Shown here one piece after another: positions 6,380 through 10,347 of a stretch of DNA of 10,347 nucleotides (positions are counted from its first letter, which is position 1; each line of letters opens with the position of its first letter). Made by a program: the position numbers and the translations under genes. The notes beneath the pieces are model-generated. The model made no database searches. It was not told the DNA's origin and saw only the letters and a program-made list of their open reading frames with translations. The stretch spans positions 1-10,347 of the forward strand of contig JAKFVZ010000572.1 in NCBI GenBank assembly GCA_021732965.1, in the 5' to 3' direction. Source of the DNA: Reyranella sp. Lineage in GTDB: Bacteria > Pseudomonadota > Alphaproteobacteria > Reyranellales > Reyranellaceae.

Positions 6380-7117
6380 ATGGCTGCCACCAGCCCCTCG
6401 CGCCGCGACGCGCAGACCTCGTCGATGAAGCCGCATGTGCTCATCGTCGAGGACGAGACGGCGCTGGTCGAGCTGCTGCGCTACAATCTCGAACAGTCAG
6501 GCTTCAAGGTCGCGGTCGCCTACGACGGCGAGGAGGCGCTGCGCTCCGTCCAGGAGGACGTGCCCGACCTCATCCTGCTCGACTGGATGCTGCCGCTGAT
6601 GTCGGGCATCGAGGTCTGCCGCCAGCTGCGCCGGCAGACGTCGACAGCCAACGTGCCGATCATCATGCTGACGGCGCGCGGCGAGGAGGGCGATCGCGTG
6701 CGCGGCCTCGATGCCGGCGCCGACGACTATGTGCCCAAACCCTTCTCGCCCACCGAGCTGGTGGCGCGCATCCGCGCGGTGCTGCGGCGCATCCGTCCGG
6801 CGCTGGCCGACGAGGCCCTGTCCTACGCCGACATCGTGATGGACCTGGTGGCGCACCGCGTGACCCGAGGCGGCAAGCCGCTGCATCTGGGGCCGACCGA
6901 GTTCCGCCTGCTGCGCCATTTCATGGAGCATCCGGGCCGCGTCTTCTCGCGCGAGCAGCTCCTCGATTCGGTGTGGGGCAAGGACGTCTATGTCGAGGCC
7001 CGCACCGTCGACGTCCACATCCGCCGCCTGCGCATCGCGCTGAACAGCGAGAACCACGCCGACGTGATCCGCACCGTCCGGGCCGCTGGCTATGCGCTGG
7101 ACTCCACGCCGGGCTGA
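6380..7117 (+). CDS. phoB: Phosphate regulon response regulator PhoB
   Basis: PhoB is the OmpR/PhoB-type transcription factor that binds Pho boxes when phosphorylated. Counting from the ATG at 6380 (245 residues), the receiver domain spans about 18-135. It has acidic pocket Glu24-Asp25 (VLIVEDE), phospho-acceptor Asp68 in LLDWMLP, switch Thr98 (MLTARGEEGDRVRGLDAGAD) and Lys120 in VPKPFSP. The winged-helix domain spans about 145-240, with GPTEFRLLRHFMEHPGRVFS, and REQLLDSVWG leading to the recognition helix RTVDVHIRRLRIAL (208-221). Length and WMLP identify PhoB within the family. Alternative starts are GTG 6374 (4-nt overlap with the phoU stop) and ATG 6425, where E. coli-like homology begins but no ribosome site is seen. 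The two upstream starts add about 15-17 non-conserved residues. phoR is not adjacent. Confidence 0.95.
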   Translation: MAATSPSRRDAQTSSMKPHVLIVEDETALVELLRYNLEQSGFKVAVAYDGEEALRSVQEDVPDLILLDWMLPLMSGIEVCRQLRRQTSTANVPIIMLTARGEEGDRVRGLDAGADDYVPKPFSPTELVARIRAVLRRIRPALADEALSYADIVMDLVAHRVTRGGKPLHLGPTEFRLLRHFMEHPGRVFSREQLLDSVWGKDVYVEARTVDVHIRRLRIALNSENHADVIRTVRAAGYALDSTPG

Positions 7118-7263
7118 CGCGCCCGGTTTTCCACAACGCCCTTAATGGTTCTGTAGCGTCCGGCGCCTAGACAGGGTCTGTCCGTTCCGCGCCGGCAACC
7201 CCACGCCCCGCATCGGAACGGGCCGGTTCCCCGGCTCGGCCCCGATACCCGCAGCCGATTTAC
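7118..7263. other. Structured convergent spacer after phoB
   Basis: No gene is seen here. As phoB 3' untranslated RNA it could fold strongly. CCGGCGC (7160-7166) pairs with GCGCCGG (7189-7195) around an inner GACAG/CTGTC hairpin (7170-7174 with 7178-7182). Further on, GGAAC (7215-7219) pairs with GTTCC (7226-7230), inside a possible ATCGG (7212-7216) / CCGAT (7242-7246) pairing. CCGTTCC (7182-7188) could instead pair with GGAACGG (7215-7221), so two mutually exclusive folds exist. Whether these matter is unknown. Confidence 0.4.
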
Positions 7264-7265
7264 TG

Positions 7266-7300
7266 ACCCCTCCTTCCATCAGGAAGGAGGGGTTTCTTTT
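7266..7300 (+). terminator. Intrinsic terminator of the pst-pho operon
   Basis: ACCCCTCCTTCC (7266-7277) pairs perfectly with GGAAGGAGGGGT (7282-7293) around the loop ATCA, a 12-bp stem. On the plus strand the T-rich tract TTTCTTTT (7293-7300) follows at once, the standard shape of a Rho-independent terminator for the transcript coming from phoB. On the minus strand the stem is followed by TCAGTAAA, which is not a U tract, so it is not a good terminator for ampG. The last ampG codons and its TGA stop, which falls in the loop, lie inside this hairpin. The TGACCCCTCC at 7264-7273 recurs in the intergenic repeat at 8808-8817. Confidence 0.85.
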
Positions 7301-8676
7301 GCGAAGTAGCGGCGGACGATCACCGCCAGCACCAGCGCCGGCAGGCCGAGCAGGGCGGTGTAGACGAAGAAGATCGCGTAGCCGCCGAACTTGTGTGTGG
7401 CCGAGAACTCTTCCTGGAGTTTGTCGACGACCCAGCCCGAGGAGCCGCCCAGCAGCTTGCCGGGCAGTGTCATGATCGAGGTGAACAGCGCGTATTGCGT
7501 CGCCGTATAGGCCGTGTTGGTGAGGCCCGAGAGGAAGGCGATGAAGATGGAGCCCGACATGCCGCCGACCAGGTTGTCGACACTGATGGCGATGGTGAGG
7601 ATCATGAGGTCGGGCTGGCCGACCCAGGCGAGCCACGAGAAGGTGAGATTGCTGGCGGCGATCAGGAACACCGCCGGCGCCAGCAGGCGCGCCGCCCCGA
7701 CGCGGAAGACCAGGGCGCCGCCGAGCAGCGCGCCCAGGATCGTCATGACGAACCCGTAGATCTTGGAGACGTCGGCGATCTGGTCCTTGCTGAAACCCAT
7801 GTCGATGTAGAACGGGTTCGCCATCACGCCCATGGCGATGTCCGACAGCCTGAACAGGCCAATGAACAGCAGCAGCAGGAGAGCCATCCAGCCGTAGCGC
7901 GCGAAGAAGTCGACGAACGGGCAGACGATGGCGCCATAGACGAAGATCAGCGCCTTGCGCGCCCAGTCCGGCATCGATCCGAGACCGGCGGCGAAGGCGG
8001 CAACCTTGCCTTCGAGTCCGGTCGTGCCGGTCGATGTGCGCCGTTCGGGTTCCGAGATCAGGAGGGTCGTCGCGATGCCGACGAGCCCGAGCGCTGCCAT
8101 GGTCTGGTAGGCGGCGGTCCACGAGACGAACTGCGCCACATAGAGCGCGCCGGCGCCGGCAGCGAGAACGGCGATGCGATAACCCAGCTGGTAGGTCGCG
8201 GCCGTCGCGCCCTGCAGGCTGGCATCCGTCGACTCGATGCGGAGGGCGTCGAGGGCGATATCCTGCGTCGCGGACGAAAAGGCGACGACCAGCGCGAACA
8301 CGACCATCCACCACAGGTCGGTGCGCGGGTCGCAGAAGGCCATGGCGAGCAGGCCGCCGGCGATGCCGGTCTGGGCGAGCAGCATCCACGCGCGCCGGCG
8401 GCCGAGCCAGCGCGTGAGCAACGGCAGCGGCACGCGATCGACGACCGGCGACCAGACGAACTTGAAGGAGTAGGTGATGCCGATCCAGCTGATGAAGCCG
8501 ATCGCGGTCCGGCTGATGCCGTACTCGCGCAGCCACGCCGAGAGCGTCGAGAAGACCAGCAGGAACGGCAGCCCGGCCGAGAAGCCGAGGAACAGGAACT
8601 GGACGACGCGCGGATGGCGGTAGGTCGCCAGCGACTCGCGCCAGCCGCGCTCAGGCGAACTCGGCGCGTCCGTCAT
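7279..8676 (-). CDS. ampG: AmpG-type muropeptide permease (MFS transporter)
   Basis: AmpG imports anhydro-muropeptides (GlcNAc-anhMurNAc peptides) released during wall turnover from the periplasm to the cytoplasm for recycling. In bacteria with AmpR/AmpC this supply of fragments controls beta-lactamase induction. The 465-residue, very hydrophobic protein has about 12 or more membrane segments. Family blocks include FLGFSAGLPFLLVFSTLSAW (29-48), KFVWSPVVDR (72-81), the LGRRRAW loop (91-97), AFSSATQDIALDALR (132-146), NLVGGMSGSIFIAFLSGLTN (368-387) and TATQYALF (391-398), all closely resembling E. coli AmpG as recalled. The ATG at 8676 follows a GGAGAGGGAC purine stretch. The C-terminal ETPPS is encoded by the terminator hairpin of the convergent phoB gene, so the tail is probably not functionally constrained. 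Confidence 0.92.
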   Translation of the reverse strand: MTDAPSSPERGWRESLATYRHPRVVQFLFLGFSAGLPFLLVFSTLSAWLREYGISRTAIGFISWIGITYSFKFVWSPVVDRVPLPLLTRWLGRRRAWMLLAQTGIAGGLLAMAFCDPRTDLWWMVVFALVVAFSSATQDIALDALRIESTDASLQGATAATYQLGYRIAVLAAGAGALYVAQFVSWTAAYQTMAALGLVGIATTLLISEPERRTSTGTTGLEGKVAAFAAGLGSMPDWARKALIFVYGAIVCPFVDFFARYGWMALLLLLFIGLFRLSDIAMGVMANPFYIDMGFSKDQIADVSKIYGFVMTILGALLGGALVFRVGAARLLAPAVFLIAASNLTFSWLAWVGQPDLMILTIAISVDNLVGGMSGSIFIAFLSGLTNTAYTATQYALFTSIMTLPGKLLGGSSGWVVDKLQEEFSATHKFGGYAIFFVYTALLGLPALVLAVIVRRYFAKETPPS

Positions 8677-8742
8677 GTCCCTCTCCGCCGCGTAGCGCTA
8701 TCGCGTTCAAACATCTCGGCGCAGCAGCCGGCCCTGCTCATA

Positions 8743-8790
8743 TTCCTCCCCATTCAAATGGGGAGGTGGCCCGCAGGGCCGGAGGGGTCA
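8743..8790 (+). repeat. Left unit of the palindromic repeat pair
   Basis: The outer palindrome is CCTCCCCATT (8745-8754) with AATGGGGAGG (8757-8766), around a 2-nt centre. The inner hairpin is GGCCC (8768-8772), GCA, GGGCC (8776-8780). The unit ends in GGAGGGGTCA (8781-8790). Confidence 0.85.
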
Positions 8791-8807
8791 TCTCTTTGGG
8801 CCGTTTC

Positions 8808-8861
8808 TGACCCCTCCGACGGCGTAAGACGCCGCCACCTCCCCATTTGAATGGGGAGGAA
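8808..8861 (-). repeat. Right unit of the palindromic repeat pair
   Basis: Inverted relative to the left unit. It starts with TGACCCCTCC (8808-8817), then an inner hairpin GGCGT (8821-8825), AAG, ACGCC (8829-8833), then the outer palindrome CCTCCCCATT (8838-8847) with AATGGGGAGG (8850-8859). The inner hairpin is 6 nt longer overall than in the left unit and unrelated in sequence, yet still paired. Confidence 0.85.
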
Positions 8862-8961
8862 CATGACCGATGCGCGGTAACTCTCGTGCACGACGACGTG
8901 TGAATCCGACAGCGCGTCGCGGGCGGAGAGGGCTGCTGTCTCGAGAGGTGACACACTTCGC

Positions 8962-9939
8962 TCAAATCAGGCCCTTGAGCGCCTGCTCGGGGCGCGCGCC
9001 GACATGGGAGATGACCTCGGCGGCGGCGATGCCGCCCAGCCGCGCGCATTCGGCGAGCGGCTTGCCGTGCGTGAAGCCGAACAGGAAGCCCGCGGCGTAG
9101 AGGTCGCCGGCGCCGGTCGTGTCGACGACCTTCGAAACCGGCGCGGCCGGCACCTCGTAGGTCTCGCTGCCCTTGATCACCACCGAGCCCTTCTCGCTGC
9201 GCGTGAGGGCGGCGATCTTCGCCTCCTTGCGCGCTTCCGCGAGCGCTTCCTCGAAGGTCTCGACCTCGTAGAGCGCTTTGATCTCGGCTTCGTTGCCGAA
9301 CAGGATGTCGACCTTGTTGCGGACCAGGTCGCGGAACTCCTCGCGGTAGCGATGGACGCAGAAGGAATCCGACAGCGTGATCGAGACCTTGCGGCCGGCG
9401 GCGCGCGCGGCGTCGAAGGCCTTGAGCACCGCCTCCTTGGCGGCCGGTGCATCCCACAGATAGCCTTCGACATAGGTGACCTGGGCCGAGGCGACGAGTT
9501 TGGCGTCGATGTCGTGGGGGCCGAGGCCCGTGCAGGCGCCGAGATAGGTGTTCATCGTGCGCTGCGCGTCCGGTGTCACCAGGATCAGGCAGCGCGCCGT
9601 CGCGGGGCCTTCGGTTGCCGCCGGAGTCGCAAAGGATACGCCGGTCGCCTTGAGGTCGTGGCCGAACACCTTGCCGAGCTGGTCGTTGCGCACCTTGCCG
9701 ATATAGGCGCCCTTGCCGCCGAACGAGGCGATGCCGGCCATCGTGTTGCCGCAGGAGCCGCCGGACATTTCGATGCCGGGACCCATCCCGTCATAGAGCT
9801 GCTCGGCGCGTGCCTCGTCGATCAGCATCATGCTGCCCTTCACCAGCCCGTGCTGGCCGAGAAAGGCTTCGTCGGAACGAGCGATGACGTCGACGATGGC
9901 GTTGCCGATTCCCAGCACGTCGAAGGGGGCGGATGTCAT
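8962..9939 (-). CDS. PfkB-family kinase, adenosine-kinase-like
   Basis: This is a cytoplasmic ATP-dependent sugar or nucleoside kinase of the ribokinase/PfkB superfamily, most similar in my reading to bacterial adenosine kinases (adenosine + ATP to AMP + ADP). The 325-residue product has the N-terminal strand DVLGIGNAIVDVIA (7-20), the glycine-rich substrate-side motif SGGSCGNTMAGIASFGG (59-75), LFGNEAEIKAL (213-223) and the C-terminal ATP/anion-hole motif VVDTTGAGDLYAAGF (271-285) with catalytic base Asp279. The ATG at 9939 is supported by AGGAGA 5 nt upstream. Longer in-frame readings into the upstream gene have no such site. It follows the DsrE-family gene by 16 nt, so the two are likely one transcript. 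Substrate cannot be settled from sequence: adenosine, ribose, fructose and other sugars are alternatives within the superfamily. Confidence 0.9.
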   Translation of the reverse strand: MTSAPFDVLGIGNAIVDVIARSDEAFLGQHGLVKGSMMLIDEARAEQLYDGMGPGIEMSGGSCGNTMAGIASFGGKGAYIGKVRNDQLGKVFGHDLKATGVSFATPAATEGPATARCLILVTPDAQRTMNTYLGACTGLGPHDIDAKLVASAQVTYVEGYLWDAPAAKEAVLKAFDAARAAGRKVSITLSDSFCVHRYREEFRDLVRNKVDILFGNEAEIKALYEVETFEEALAEARKEAKIAALTRSEKGSVVIKGSETYEVPAAPVSKVVDTTGAGDLYAAGFLFGFTHGKPLAECARLGGIAAAEVISHVGARPEQALKGLI

Positions 9940-9955
9940 GAAGTCTCCTACAGCG

Positions 9956-10347
9956 TCAAAGCGATACCAGGTGCATGCCCGGCTTGGTTTCTTCCAGCAA
10001 GGTGACGAGGCCGGCCACCGTGAACGGTATGTCGGCCCGCAGGCTCGCGCGATCGATGTCGAGCGATCGCAGGCCCATTTCGCACACGATGAGCCGTGCG
10101 CCAAGCTCGACACAGGCCTGCAGCAGCGTCTCGAAGTCGCCGACGCCGCGCGCGCGGTTGGCGGCGTCGCGATCCCAGTCCTGGAGCGCCGGCGGCGAGC
10201 CCTGCAGGGCGCGGATCCCACCCATGGTGAAGAACAGCACGGCCGGCTTGTTCACGGCCAGCGCGGCCGCCGCGAGGGCGAGGCCGAAATGGAGGCTCTC
10301 GTAATCGTCGGAGCGCAGGATGACCGAGAGACCGCCCTCACTAATGT
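9956..10347 (-). CDS. DsrE-family protein (5' end cut by window edge)
   Basis: The frame is open from the window edge to a TGA at 9956-9958, giving 129 visible residues. It begins ISEGGLSVILRSDDYESLHF, then LALAAAALAVNKPAVLFFTM and GGIRALQG. This pattern (a strand, a Y/H-x-x-x-GL helix of small residues, then a second strand ending FFTMGG) fits the small DsrE/DsrF-like alpha/beta fold. That family is associated with sulfur-relay and persulfide carriers as well as many uncharacterised proteins. Two cysteines are present (visible residues 78 and 88, the latter in LIVCEMGLRSL); Cys88 lies where the fold often has a reactive cysteine. The start codon is beyond 10347; the family length suggests only a few residues are missing. 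The GTG at 10255 is internal because the upstream codons are clearly part of the fold. Its role and its link to the downstream kinase are unknown. Confidence 0.75.
   Translation of the reverse strand, partial: ISEGGLSVILRSDDYESLHFGLALAAAALAVNKPAVLFFTMGGIRALQGSPPALQDWDRDAANRARGVGDFETLLQACVELGARLIVCEMGLRSLDIDRASLRADIPFTVAGLVTLLEETKPGMHLVSL

Larger units (their letters stand above)
8743..8861. repeat. Paired inverted intergenic palindromic repeat (BIME-like)
   Basis: Two units face each other around the 17-nt spacer TCTCTTTGGGCCGTTTC (8791-8807). The outer 27 bp of the left unit (8743-8769) is the exact reverse complement of the outer 27 bp of the right unit (8835-8861). Both units also end inward with GGAGGGGTCA or its complement. 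Each unit is itself an outer palindrome (CCTCCCCATT / AATGGGGAGG) plus an inner hairpin of different sequence. The layout resembles dispersed palindromic repeats found between genes in many Alphaproteobacteria, a family statement from memory. As RNA the whole element could fold into one long arm. It may act as a transcription or exonuclease barrier between the kinase gene and ampG. Confidence 0.85.
8677..8961. other. Spacer between the PfkB-like kinase gene and ampG
   Basis: Both flanking genes are on the minus strand, so this spacer is the 3' side of the kinase gene and the 5' side of ampG. It contains the paired palindromic repeat (8743-8861). From 8862 to 8961 I see nothing recognisable. 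Between the repeat and ampG there is a short perfect palindrome TAGCGCTA (8693-8700) but no convincing promoter. Small open frames crossing the repeat are judged spurious. Confidence 0.5.

Noticed and set aside
7266..7293. The hairpin as a two-way terminator that also ends ampG transcription
   Set aside because: On the minus strand the stem is followed by TCAGTAAA with no U tract; only the plus-strand orientation is well formed.
7393..8850. 485-codon open frame on the plus strand opposite ampG
   Set aside because: Its composition is Arg/Asp/Glu/Gly-rich without any domain, and the opposite strand encodes a full-length AmpG with clear motifs.
8754..8954. 66-codon minus-strand frame after the kinase gene
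   Set aside because: Its second half is the translation of the palindromic repeat (for example LPIQMGRW), a pattern expected of repeat-derived spurious frames, and it has no ribosome site that I could see.
9956..10255. A complete 99-residue DsrE-like gene starting at GTG 10255
   Set aside because: The frame stays open to the window edge and the upstream codons encode the conserved first strand and helix of the fold, so the GTG is internal.
1..10347. CRISPR array, insertion sequence, prophage or defence island
   Set aside because: No regularly spaced repeats, transposase, integrase or nuclease genes are seen; all coding space is taken by recognisable housekeeping or Pho-regulon genes.

Overview
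The window is GC-rich, gene-dense DNA. The protein sequences, the clustering of phosphate genes, and a palindromic intergenic repeat of a kind common in that class all suggest a chromosomal segment of an alphaproteobacterium. This assignment rests on recalled family resemblance, not on a search; I cannot name a genus.

Layout. (1) Positions 1-1543, minus strand: phnG, phnH and the first 166 codons of phnI, which encode core subunits of the carbon-phosphorus lyase complex (phosphonate breakdown). They are tightly packed, with a 4-nt overlap and a 2-nt gap. (2) Positions 1544-1802: a divergent control region. On the pstS side it has a well-matched triple Pho-box array (1711-1739); on the phn side it has a weaker candidate Pho box. 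(3) Positions 1803-7117, plus strand: pstS, pstC, pstA, pstB, phoU and phoB. These are a complete high-affinity phosphate ABC transporter, its signalling partner PhoU and the response regulator PhoB. A perfect 10-bp hairpin with a GCGA loop separates pstS from pstC and probably sets the excess of binding protein over membrane subunits. phoR, the usual sensor kinase gene, is not in the window. (4) Positions 7118-7300: a structured convergent spacer ending in a strong intrinsic terminator. The end of the opposing ampG gene lies inside that terminator. (5) Positions 7279-8676, minus strand: ampG, an inner-membrane muropeptide permease. (6) Positions 8677-8961: a spacer carrying a pair of inverted palindromic repeats (8743-8861). 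Their inner hairpins differ in sequence but both remain paired. (7) Positions 8962-10347, minus strand: a PfkB-family (adenosine-kinase-like) sugar or nucleoside kinase and, 16 nt upstream, a DsrE-family protein cut by the window edge.

How it works together. Regions 1-3 form a phosphate-starvation island. The expected logic is that low phosphate activates PhoB, which binds the Pho boxes and raises both phosphate import (PstSCAB) and phosphonate use (Phn), while PhoU couples transporter status to signalling. Because phoB ends the pst operon driven by the Pho boxes, positive autoregulation is likely. Regions 5-7 are housekeeping genes without an evident link to phosphate.

I found no RNA gene, CRISPR array, insertion sequence or prophage, and no clearly new multi-gene system. 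The most interesting signals are non-coding: the Pho-box array, the pstS-pstC hairpin, the covarying repeat pair, and the terminator that contains the stop codon of ampG.
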